A stretch of DNA of 6,397 bases from Chitinophagaceae bacterium UBA2791 (lineage in GTDB: Bacteria > Bacteroidota > Bacteroidia > Chitinophagales > Chitinophagaceae): assembly GCA_002352105.1 (NCBI GenBank), contig DEHV01000051.1, positions 4,440 through 10,836 on the forward strand, read 5' to 3'. Position 1 is the stretch's first letter. Each line of letters opens with the position of its first letter. Below are positions 1-5,623 of this stretch, one piece after another. Position numbers and translations under genes: made by a program. The notes below the pieces were generated by a model that had not been told where the DNA came from, searched no databases, and saw nothing but the letters and a program-made list of their open reading frames with translations.

Positions 1-854
1 CGGGAAAGGCGCAATACAGCTGCCTCACGAATGAAACCGGCGGAATAGTAGATGACCTGCTGATCTACTGCCTGGAAGAAAACAAAGCCTATATGCTGGT
101 CGTGAATGCTTCCAATATTGAAAAGGATTGGAATTGGATAAGCCGGTTCAATACCCGGGGGGCAGAGATGCATAATATTTCGGATAAGACCTGTTTATTG
201 GCCATCCAGGGCCCTAGTGCTACCAGGGTCCTGCAGCCGCTAACCGATATCGATATCCTCAACCTGAAATATTATACTTTTGAAAAGGGTAAGTTTGCGG
301 GGGTAGACAATACCCTGATCAGCGCGACGGGCTACACGGGAGCAGGCGGAATAGAGATCTATTTCGAAAATAAGGACGGCGCGGCAGATAAGATCTGGGA
401 TGAGATCTTCAGGGTCGGCGGTCCTGAAGGATTAAAACCTATCGGCCTGGGAGCAAGGGATACGCTTCGGCTGGAAATGGGCTTTTGCCTGTACGGCAAT
501 GATATCGACGATACCAGTTCTCCGCTGGAAGCGGGGCTGGGCTGGATCACCAAACTCAACAAGAAATTCAACGGCTCGGATATCCTTGAAAAACAAAAAC
601 AGGAGGGGCTAAAACGGAAGCTGTCGGGCTTTGAGATGATCGACAAGGGGATTCCCCGCCACGACTACCTGATCAAGGATGCCCGGGGAGAGACCATCGG
701 AAAAGTCACTTCCGGAACGCAATCTCCCAGCCTGTCCAAGGCTATCGGTCTGGGGTATGTGGATGTCAGACATGCCAATATCGACAGTACAATATATATC
801 CAGGTGCGAGATAAACTGCTGCAGGCAAGGATTGTGAAGCTTCCTTTTGCCTAA
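1..854 (+). CDS. gcvT: Glycine cleavage system T-protein (aminomethyltransferase), 5' partial
   Basis: T-protein of the cytosolic glycine cleavage system. It takes the aminomethyl group from lipoylated H-protein and, with tetrahydrofolate, yields 5,10-methylene-THF, ammonia and dihydrolipoyl H-protein. The reading frame is open from base 3 with no start codon before the edge, giving 283 visible residues. Family members have about 360, so roughly the first 80 are outside the window. Conserved family segments are in order: GGIVDDLLIY near fragment residues 13-22, whose acidic pair includes the Asp tied to folate binding in this family; VVNASNIEKDW; the IQGP segment; TGYTGAGGIEIY; GLGARDTLRLEMG; SPLEAGLGW; and the C-terminal VTSGTQSPSL and IGLGYV stretch. 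No frameshift or missing block is seen. The internal ATG at base 93 is not the true start, because coding similarity continues upstream of it. It is followed after 9 bases by the SRPBCC gene, suggesting cotranscription. No other gcv gene is visible. Confidence 0.96.
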   Translation, partial: GKAQYSCLTNETGGIVDDLLIYCLEENKAYMLVVNASNIEKDWNWISRFNTRGAEMHNISDKTCLLAIQGPSATRVLQPLTDIDILNLKYYTFEKGKFAGVDNTLISATGYTGAGGIEIYFENKDGAADKIWDEIFRVGGPEGLKPIGLGARDTLRLEMGFCLYGNDIDDTSSPLEAGLGWITKLNKKFNGSDILEKQKQEGLKRKLSGFEMIDKGIPRHDYLIKDARGETIGKVTSGTQSPSLSKAIGLGYVDVRHANIDSTIYIQVRDKLLQARIVKLPFA

Positions 855-863
855 TTTAGTGTT

Positions 864-1337
864 ATGACACACATTCATATGACCACATTTATTGCGGCTC
901 CCGTGGAAAGGGCTTTTGACCTTTCGCGGAACCTGACGGTGTGGAAATATGTCTTTAACAACCGGAAGGAAATATTTTCTTCCGGGGCAGGATCCAAACT
1001 TATTGATAAGGACGAGACCCTTACCCTGATGGTAAAGCATGCCGGTAAGATGCGGTCTTCCATGCTAAAGATCACCCAATTGCAGAAGCCGGTTTTCTTT
1101 GCGGAAGAACAGGTGAAAGGCGACCTGGAAAATTTTCGGCATGAGCATCATTTCAAGAAGGTGGACAATGGGTGCATCCTTATTGATCTCGTTTATTTTG
1201 GTCCCCCGACTGATCTGTTGGGCCGGTTCCTGGGTAAACGCTACCTCAGGAAATACCTGGAGGGCCTGATTCGGAAACGCAATGAAATCATCAGACATTA
1301 TGCAGAAACAGAAAGCTGGCGCGCCGTCCTTACCTGA
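864..1337 (+). CDS. SRPBCC-fold (START/Bet v 1-like) ligand-binding family protein
   Basis: A 157-residue protein with the SRPBCC helix-grip architecture, a fold that encloses a hydrophobic pocket. The ligand and function are unknown. Visible hallmarks are an N-terminal strand leading to AAPVERAFDLSRNLT (residues 11-25), the phrase EEQVKGDLENFRHEHHF (81-97), which matches the usual G-x-F-x-x-F-x-H-x-H-x-F pattern, a strand with an acidic residue (CILIDLVYFGPP, 104-115), and a long C-terminal amphipathic helix (about 118-147) rich in Arg, Lys and Leu. This subtype occurs alone and as a domain beside TIGR01777-type sugar-epimerase-like proteins. There is no signal peptide or membrane segment, so it is probably cytosolic. 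The ATG at 864 is preferred for its 9-base gap to gcvT. A second ATG at 879 is possible but would trim the first strand. The 3' end overlaps the start of the ComB gene. Confidence 0.8.
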   Translation: MTHIHMTTFIAAPVERAFDLSRNLTVWKYVFNNRKEIFSSGAGSKLIDKDETLTLMVKHAGKMRSSMLKITQLQKPVFFAEEQVKGDLENFRHEHHFKKVDNGCILIDLVYFGPPTDLLGRFLGKRYLRKYLEGLIRKRNEIIRHYAETESWRAVLT

Positions 1338-2052
1338 ATTATATACTGTTCTTTCCCCGGACCTGCTCCAGTTGTATAATGTGAAAGATACTATTGTTGT
1401 GGTCATTGATGTGTTGAGGGCGACTTCCACTATTGCGACCGCGCTTTATAATGGCGCAGCGGCGGTGACGCCTGTGGATGATGTGGCCAAATGCATTTCC
1501 CTCGGCAAATCGACAGGGGGCATTACGGCAGGAGAGCGGGACGGGAAGATTGCAGAAGGCCTTGCTTACGGCAACTCGCCTTTTGAATATCCCAGGGAGT
1601 TTATCCGTGATAAAACATTGATACTAACCACCACCAATGGCACCAAGCTGTTGCACATGGCGGTCAATGCGGGGGCAGGGCATATCGTTACCGGCGCCTT
1701 TTGTAATATCAGCGCGATATGCGATTACCTGGTCGCTCAGCAAAAACCGGTTCTGCTGGCCTGCGCCGCCTGGAAGGGAAGGGTGAATTTTGAAGACCTG
1801 TTGTTTGCCGGGGCGGTGGCATCCCGGGTAAGCCGGCATTTTTACATTAATTGCGATTCCTCAAAAATCGCCCAGCAGGTATACGCTTCGGCAGGAAAGG
1901 ACCTGTACGGCTATCTGAAAGAGCAGAACGCCTCTCATTATCAGCGACTTTCGGGTTTTGGCCTGGAGAAGGACCTGCGTTATTGTTTAACCGAGGACCT
2001 GGCTAATGTGCTTCCCTTCTATGAAAACGGGAGGCTGGTAGTAAAATCCTGA
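1300..2052 (+). CDS. comB: 2-phosphosulfolactate phosphatase family protein (ComB-like)
   Basis: ComB-type Mg-dependent phosphatase. In the archaeal coenzyme M route it converts 2-phosphosulfolactate to sulfolactate and phosphate. Diagnostic segments, numbered from the ATG at 1300 (250 residues), are VVVIDVLRATSTI (33-45), AGERDG (77-82), TTTNGT (110-115), the GRVNFEDLLFAGAVASR stretch (160-176) and DLRYCLTEDLANVLP (225-239). The length fits the family (about 230-250). An in-frame ATG at 1282 would add six residues. I prefer 1300 because known relatives have short N-termini, but neither start has a Shine-Dalgarno sequence, so this is not settled. Either way it overlaps the SRPBCC gene, by 38 or 56 bases, in a different frame, which suggests translational coupling. 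ComB homologues are common in bacteria without coenzyme M, so the true substrate here is inferred from family only. No comA or comC is visible. Confidence 0.87.
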   Translation: MQKQKAGAPSLPELYTVLSPDLLQLYNVKDTIVVVIDVLRATSTIATALYNGAAAVTPVDDVAKCISLGKSTGGITAGERDGKIAEGLAYGNSPFEYPREFIRDKTLILTTTNGTKLLHMAVNAGAGHIVTGAFCNISAICDYLVAQQKPVLLACAAWKGRVNFEDLLFAGAVASRVSRHFYINCDSSKIAQQVYASAGKDLYGYLKEQNASHYQRLSGFGLEKDLRYCLTEDLANVLPFYENGRLVVKS

Positions 2053-2073
2053 GTTGCAGCGACGGGTTTCCGG

Positions 2074-2110
2074 GGAGGAATTTTATCATTCTCCTAGGCT
2101 AAAAAATTTT
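2074..2110 (+). terminator. Weak terminator-like hairpin after comB
   Basis: GGAG-G-AAT at 2074-2081 pairs with ATTCTCC at 2088-2094 if one G (2077) is bulged, giving about eight pairs around a six-base loop. It lies 21 bases after the ComB stop codon. The T stretch is poor: a TAGGCTAAAAAA interruption precedes only four T residues at 2107-2110. It may end the gcvT-SRPBCC-comB transcript, or it may be chance, or termination there may depend on Rho. Confidence 0.3.
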
Positions 2111-2138
2111 GGATTTTATTAATTTAAATGTATTATTG
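2108..2138 (+). promoter_or_regulatory. Candidate Bacteroidota-type promoter for rho
   Basis: TTTG at 2108-2111 is followed by exactly 19 bases and then TATTATTG at 2131-2138, which matches the Bacteroidota -7 consensus TAnnTTTG at five of its six specified bases. The -33 TTTG and the spacing fit the pattern described for the primary sigma factor of this phylum. Transcription would start a few bases downstream (about 2143-2146), giving rho a leader of roughly 140 bases. The surrounding AT-rich sequence makes chance matches easier, so this remains a prediction. The spacer from 2053 to 2286 holds no ORF that looks coding. Confidence 0.55.
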
Positions 2139-2234
2139 TGCCGGAATAAAGCTGATTAGTCGTCCCAGATCTCACAAAACTCATCAGTTTACGTCGTTCC
2201 GGTTCAAGTATAAACTCATTTCAAAAGTATTTTC

Positions 2235-2255
2235 AACAAACCAAGTTTGGTTGTT
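2235..2255 (+). repeat. Imperfect inverted repeat in the rho leader
   Basis: AACAA(A)CCAA at 2235-2244 pairs with TTGGTTGTT at 2247-2255, nine pairs with one bulged A (2240) around a two-base centre. It lies 31 bases before the rho ATG. It is palindromic enough to be a protein-binding site. As an RNA hairpin the tip would have to open to give a usable loop, leaving a weak, AU-rich stem. A role in rho control is speculation. Rho is autoregulated through its leader in other bacteria, but by different sequences. Confidence 0.35.
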
Positions 2256-2286
2256 TTGATCAAGTGGTAAACTTTCAAGTTTTTTT

Positions 2287-3936
2287 ATGTATGATATTCT
2301 GCAATTGAACGACATGCTCGTTCCTGAACTGCTGGACATTGCCGAGCAGTTAAAGATCCCCAATGCCAAGAAACTAGATAAACAGGAGCTGATCTATAAG
2401 GTTCTCGATAAACAGGCCGTAACCGCCAGCGATTCCAAGAACGGGGCGCAGGAAGAGAAGGGTAGGAAAAAACGGGTTATTAAGACCACTACGGCTAATT
2501 CCACAGAGGAAGCGATCATTGAAAGCGGCGATAAGCCGAAGAAGGAGCCTAAAAAGGAGATAACCAAAAAGAAGGCTTCCGAGAAGATCACGCCTATCAA
2601 AAAAAGTAAAAAGAAACAGGAAGAGGAAGCCGGCAAATCAAATCCGCCGGTCGACAAAACCCCCGCCCTGCTTAACGAAGAGCAGGGGCCTGATGGCGTC
2701 CTGGAAGCGCAGGCAGAACAGATCGAACAGTCCCTTCCGGTCGACAAAGCCCCCGCCTCTCCTGCGGACCAGCAGCAAAAAAATTATCCTCATCGCCGCG
2801 AATCCGTATTCAATATTGAATTTGACGGCGTGATCAATGCCGAGGGCGTATTGGAAATGATGCCCGATGGCTATGGCTTTCTCCGGAGCAGCGACTATAA
2901 CTACCTGAGTTCGCCTGATGATATTTATGTTTCTCCCTCCCAGATCAAACTGTTTGGATTAAAGACCGGCGATACGGTTTTGGGCGCGGTAAGGCCCCCG
3001 AAGGAAGGAGAAAAATATTTCGCCCTCCTCAAGGTGGAAAGCATAAACAGCAAGAGTCCCGAAGATGTGCGCGACCGCGTTCCCTTCGATTACCTAACCC
3101 CCTTGTTCCCTTTCGAGAAGCTTAATCTTTTTACCAGCCCCACCGGGTATAGCACAAGGATAATGGATCTTTTTACGCCGATAGGAAAGGGTCAGCGCGG
3201 ATTGATCGTGGCCCAGCCTAAAACGGGTAAAACGGTGTTATTGAAAGAGGTTGCCAACGCTATTGCAGCTAATCACCCTGAGTGTTACCTGATGGTGGTG
3301 TTGATCGATGAACGCCCCGAAGAGGTAACGGATATGGAAAGAAGCATCAGGGGAGAAGTGATCGCTTCTACCTTTGACGAGCCCGCGGAAAAACACGTTA
3401 AGGTATCGGCTATCGCCCTGCAAAAAGCAAAGAGGCTGGTGGAATGCGGCCATGATGTGGTGATCCTGCTGGATTCCATTACCCGCCTGGCGCGCGCGCA
3501 CAACACGGTTGCCCCCGCATCCGGCAAGGTGCTGTCGGGAGGCGTCGAAGCGAATGCCATGCAGAAGCCCAAGCAGTTTTTTGGCGCGGCCAGGAAGATC
3601 GAGAACGGCGGATCGCTGACCATCCTCGCTACGGCATTGATCGATACCGGGTCAAAAATGGATGAAGTGATCTTCGAAGAGTTCAAAGGAACCGGTAATA
3701 TGGAATTGTTGCTCGACAGGCGTCTGGCCAACAGGAGGATATTCCCTGCTATCGATATCGTTTCCTCTTCTACCCGCCGCGATGACCTGCTGCTGGAGAA
3801 AGACGTGCTGCAGCGCATCAATTTGCTTCGCGTATATCTGACCGATATGAATACGGAAGAAGCGATGAACGAACTGTTGAGGAGAATGCGCGGAACCAAG
3901 GATAACCAGGAATTCCTGGCCAGTATGAACGGATAA
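2287..3936 (+). CDS. rho: Transcription termination factor Rho
   Basis: Hexameric RNA-dependent ATPase and helicase that releases RNA polymerase from untranslated transcripts. Domains in order in 549 residues: Rho N-terminal helix bundle (about 1-43, with DKQELIYKVLDKQA at 31-44); a low-complexity Lys/Glu/Pro insertion (about 45-170); the cold-shock-like RNA-binding domain (about 180-255) with GYGFLRS at 195-201; and the RecA-type ATPase. That last domain shows Walker A AQPKTGKT (309-316), DERPEEVTDM (341-350), Walker B DVVILLD (390-396) followed by SITRLARA, the Q-loop region SGKVLSGGVEANA (412-424), and the FKGTGNMEL segment (466-474). E. coli Rho has 419 residues and lacks the insertion, but long insertions are usual in Bacteroidota. 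All catalytic motifs are intact. The ATG at 2287 matches the family's MY-x-I-x-x-LN opening. No Shine-Dalgarno is present, only an AT-rich stretch. A single-gene transcript is likely, from the promoter near 2108-2138 to the terminator at 3957-3986. Confidence 0.98.
   Translation: MYDILQLNDMLVPELLDIAEQLKIPNAKKLDKQELIYKVLDKQAVTASDSKNGAQEEKGRKKRVIKTTTANSTEEAIIESGDKPKKEPKKEITKKKASEKITPIKKSKKKQEEEAGKSNPPVDKTPALLNEEQGPDGVLEAQAEQIEQSLPVDKAPASPADQQQKNYPHRRESVFNIEFDGVINAEGVLEMMPDGYGFLRSSDYNYLSSPDDIYVSPSQIKLFGLKTGDTVLGAVRPPKEGEKYFALLKVESINSKSPEDVRDRVPFDYLTPLFPFEKLNLFTSPTGYSTRIMDLFTPIGKGQRGLIVAQPKTGKTVLLKEVANAIAANHPECYLMVVLIDERPEEVTDMERSIRGEVIASTFDEPAEKHVKVSAIALQKAKRLVECGHDVVILLDSITRLARAHNTVAPASGKVLSGGVEANAMQKPKQFFGAARKIENGGSLTILATALIDTGSKMDEVIFEEFKGTGNMELLLDRRLANRRIFPAIDIVSSSTRRDDLLLEKDVLQRINLLRVYLTDMNTEEAMNELLRRMRGTKDNQEFLASMNG
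2647..2757 (+). repeat. In-frame 21-base direct repeat within the Rho insertion
   Basis: Bases 2647-2667 and 2737-2757 are identical at 20 of 21 positions (A versus G at the thirteenth), spaced 90 bases apart, a multiple of three. They encode PVDKTPA at residues 121-127 and PVDKAPA at 151-157. Each copy is followed by an acidic or Gln-rich stretch. This looks like a short in-frame duplication in the low-complexity linker, perhaps of a longer unit that has since diverged. Confidence 0.75.
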
Positions 3937-3956
3937 GTTTTCTGAAAATAATATGG

Positions 3957-3986
3957 AATGCCGCCCTGACAAGAGCGGCATTTTTT
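3957..3986 (+). terminator. Intrinsic terminator of rho
   Basis: AATGCCGC at 3957-3964 and GCGGCATT at 3975-3982 form a perfect 8-bp stem around a 10-base loop, with a run of six T at 3981-3986. It starts 20 bases after the rho stop codon. On the opposite strand it lies 50 bases beyond the lipoprotein gene. There the bases after the stem are less T-rich, so it could act only weakly in both directions for the convergent transcripts. Confidence 0.9.
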
Positions 3987-4036
3987 AATGGTTAATAGGC
4001 TCAGCTGTATTGTTTACCCGGCAAGGGCTGTGGATC

Positions 4037-4744
4037 TTATTTCAGCTCAACCCCTTTTAATCGTTCTTTCCGCCAGCTGTCTAACTGGGTTTCAACGTCT
4101 ACAGAGTCGGGGGATTCATAAAGGTAAAAGGTGGAAGTGGGCAAATGGTATTTCCAGATCATGGGTTTGGCCGAGGTTCCTTCGTCGTTGTATTGCATCC
4201 CGATCAGCACAAGGGTTTCTTTATCCAGCCAGCCGCCTTCGTCGACCGACCCGCCGGGACCCAGGAATATCAATCGTGTTTTTTCTTTTTTGGAAGGATC
4301 GACAAGGCTGATCTCCGTATCGGGGCCTTCCTCGAAACCGGTCAGCTTCCCGTTCTCTATTTCGATAATGGTATTGTAACTGTCCAGGTCAATGAATAGC
4401 GAGCTGTCCGGGGAATATTTCAGGAATTTTCCATACCGTTCAAAATAGTAGTTATCGGGCTTGAACTCGCTTTTCATCAGCGAGTCGTCTTTCCAGGTAT
4501 CTACTAATTTAAACCGGCTCCAATCGAAGTTTTTTAACCTGGATCTGGCATAATCCGAATACCCCGAATGGTTAAAGAAGCTTATGGTTTCACTGTTCAG
4601 CAGCGTATCTACGGTTTCTACAGTGTCCGATTCCCCTGGCATTACTTCGGGCTCCGCCTTTTTATCGGAACCGGAATTGCAGGAGAACAGGAACAGGGAG
4701 GCGACAATGGCTGCTGCGGGTATGCCGGCGGTTATTTTTTTCAT
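4037..4744 (-). CDS. Putative lipoprotein of unknown function
   Basis: 235 residues with a clear type II signal: MKK start, a hydrophobic stretch (residues 8-20) and lipobox LFSC at 19-22, so Cys22 would be lipidated. An acidic, Thr/Ser-rich linker follows (about 28-45). The rest is a soluble domain rich in aromatic and charged residues, with phrases such as KYSPDSSLFIDLDSYN, TEISLVDPSKKEKTRL, FLGPGGSVDEGGWLDKETL and MIWKYHLPTSTFYLYESPD. The alternation of beta-strand-like stretches with Asp/Gly turns resembles part of a beta-propeller or WD-like fold seen in many Bacteroidota lipoproteins, but I do not recognise a named family. No enzyme motif is visible. After Cys the sequence is NSGSDKK, not a strict acidic export signal for the cell surface, so which membrane face it occupies is open. 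Its ATG overlaps the stop of the upstream dehydratase gene by ATGA, implying cotranscription and coupled translation. Confidence 0.8.
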   Translation of the reverse strand: MKKITAGIPAAAIVASLFLFSCNSGSDKKAEPEVMPGESDTVETVDTLLNSETISFFNHSGYSDYARSRLKNFDWSRFKLVDTWKDDSLMKSEFKPDNYYFERYGKFLKYSPDSSLFIDLDSYNTIIEIENGKLTGFEEGPDTEISLVDPSKKEKTRLIFLGPGGSVDEGGWLDKETLVLIGMQYNDEGTSAKPMIWKYHLPTSTFYLYESPDSVDVETQLDSWRKERLKGVELK

Positions 4745-4980
4745 GGTTTTGAATGGATTTCATCAATTTTTCTCGATAGTTTTTTATCTCTTTCGGTAAT
4801 GGTATTCCCGGCATCGTGTGTGGAAAGCCGTATCTCCACTGTATTCCAGGTGTTTGACCAGGATGGATGGTGGTCCATTTTTTCGGCGGCCAAAGCGACC
4901 CTCGTCATAAATGCAAAGGCTTCGGAGAAATCTTTGAAGACGAATTTTTTATATAAGGCGTTGTTTTCTTCGGTCCACAT
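4741..4980 (-). CDS. phhB: Pterin-4a-carbinolamine dehydratase (4a-hydroxytetrahydrobiopterin dehydratase)
   Basis: Small cytosolic enzyme that dehydrates 4a-hydroxytetrahydropterin to quinonoid dihydropterin, recycling the cofactor of aromatic amino acid hydroxylases such as phenylalanine hydroxylase. The 79-residue product carries the whole family signature: E33-x3-H37-H38-P39, W45, H55 and D65 (EKMDHHPSWSNTW, then LSTHDAG and ERD). An aromatic residue at position 45 is allowed; Tyr is more usual. The reading frame is open further up, to an ATG at 5037 that would give 98 residues, but that extension (LNNYCLFYYSFV) is AT-rich and unlike the family. The start at 4980 (MWTEENNALYKKF) fits family length, so I chose it. 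No phenylalanine hydroxylase gene is in the window. The stop codon overlaps the ATG of the lipoprotein gene in an ATGA, so the two are probably one transcript. It begins 68 bases after the IPExxxVDY gene. The symbol follows the family name and does not prove the native partner. Confidence 0.93.
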   Translation of the reverse strand: MWTEENNALYKKFVFKDFSEAFAFMTRVALAAEKMDHHPSWSNTWNTVEIRLSTHDAGNTITERDKKLSRKIDEIHSKP

Positions 4981-5040
4981 TTTCTTCAATTTTACAAATG
5001 AATAATAGAATAAACAATAATTATTCAAAACAAGCACCTT

Positions 5041-5056
5041 TCTTCTGTTCAGAAGA
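5041..5056 (-). repeat. Perfect inverted repeat across the stop codon of the IPExxxVDY gene
   Basis: TCTTCTG and CAGAAGA (7-base arms, two-base centre) span the TGA at 5049-5051. As RNA it would fold as a 6-bp stem with a four-base GAAC loop. On the minus strand it is followed by AAGGTGCTTGTTTTG, without an immediate U run, so it is not a convincing intrinsic terminator. It may protect the 3' end of the mRNA, slow readthrough into the dehydratase gene, or be chance. Confidence 0.45.
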
Positions 5057-5483
5057 TCAGGTTTGCCCTGCCTTTGATTTTCTCCAGCGACAGTTCCATG
5101 ACCATCTGGACGCCGTTGATCTGTTTGATGGTATGCATCAGCTCTCTCAGGGTATCATCCGTTACGGTATCCCCTTTTAAGAGATACAGGAAATCAAGAT
5201 GCCTGGATTCAGACAACAGGTACTCCCCGTCAAAATGATTATTGTAAAGATAGTGCTGCAGCGTGGCGCTGGGCTCATTATACTGGAATACGGCAAAATA
5301 ATAATTGCGGTTTTTTTTGGTCAGCTGTATTTCGATATCATTATTGTTCCTGAAATCAATGTTTAATAAATGGTTTAAATGCCAGCACAACTGGTAGTCC
5401 TTTATGGGCGCTACGATGCCTATCAGGCGGGTATCGTGGAAAAAATCTTCTGCAAGGCTGTCGATATTTAGTTTCAGTTTCAT
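5049..5483 (-). CDS. IPExxxVDY family protein (uncharacterised Bacteroidota family), divergent
   Basis: 144 residues, no signal peptide or membrane segment, so probably cytosolic. It matches the family layout as I recall it: an N-terminal MKLKLNIDSL opening, LIGIVAPIKDYQLCWHLNHLL (20-40), in which relatives have a DYxLAxLLN phrase, a YYFAVFQYNEP strand (61-71), the signature region, and a C-terminus INGVQMVMELSLEKIKGRANLIF (122-144) ending in the typical NLIF. The signature itself is degenerate: LLSESRHLDF (89-98) stands where family members have IPExxxVDY, keeping Glu and Asp but with Ser for Pro, Leu for Val and Phe for Tyr. Function is unknown. In other Bacteroidota, relatives often sit beside rnc and pyk; neither is here, so this may be a paralogue or a moved gene. 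The ATG at 5483 matches the family start. The 140 bases upstream hold no clear promoter or ORF. Confidence 0.75.
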   Translation of the reverse strand: MKLKLNIDSLAEDFFHDTRLIGIVAPIKDYQLCWHLNHLLNIDFRNNNDIEIQLTKKNRNYYFAVFQYNEPSATLQHYLYNNHFDGEYLLSESRHLDFLYLLKGDTVTDDTLRELMHTIKQINGVQMVMELSLEKIKGRANLIF

Positions 5484-5623
5484 TTATTGGGCTTAGCTCT
5501 TTTGCAACCGTCGGGTCAGGTCTGTCTCCATTGGGTTTTAATGTGCGCAGACCCTTGCCTGGCTTCGGCCGATGCCGCCATAGCCGGGAACAATAAGTTA
5601 GGGAGCAGTCGGCAATGCTTTTG

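Noticed and set aside
3285..3899. A 204-codon open frame antisense to rho.
   Set aside because: It mirrors the codon structure of rho, has a Ser/Arg-rich composition typical of shadow frames, and shows no recognisable domain. Rho itself is certain.
3988..4311. A + strand open frame of 107 codons starting just after the rho terminator.
   Set aside because: It overlaps the lipoprotein gene on the other strand, whose signal peptide and lipobox are clear, and begins beyond a strong terminator with no promoter seen.
4985..5035. Possible Bacteroidota promoter for the dehydratase-lipoprotein pair in the AT-rich spacer (TTTTG, 18 bases, TATTATTC on the minus strand).
   Set aside because: The -7 element has two mismatches to TAnnTTTG in very AT-rich DNA, too weak to call. 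Readthrough from the upstream gene is equally possible.
4981..5037. N-terminal extension of the pterin dehydratase up to an ATG at 5037.
   Set aside because: The 19 extra residues are AT-rich-coded, unlike the family, and the start at 4980 gives the normal family length.
5509..5530. GGTCAGGTC on the + strand resembles part of the bacterial SRP (4.5S) RNA core, within an inverted GGTCTG...CAGACC pair.
   Set aside because: The GGAAGGAAGCAG part of the SRP core does not follow and no long hairpin encloses it. The short match is likely chance.
5484..5623. The GC-rich spacer between the M28 and IPExxxVDY genes was examined for an RNA gene or terminator (GGC-TTCG-GCC hairpin and others).
   Set aside because: Stems are only three or four pairs and no T run follows; no tRNA-like fold or clear promoter was found.
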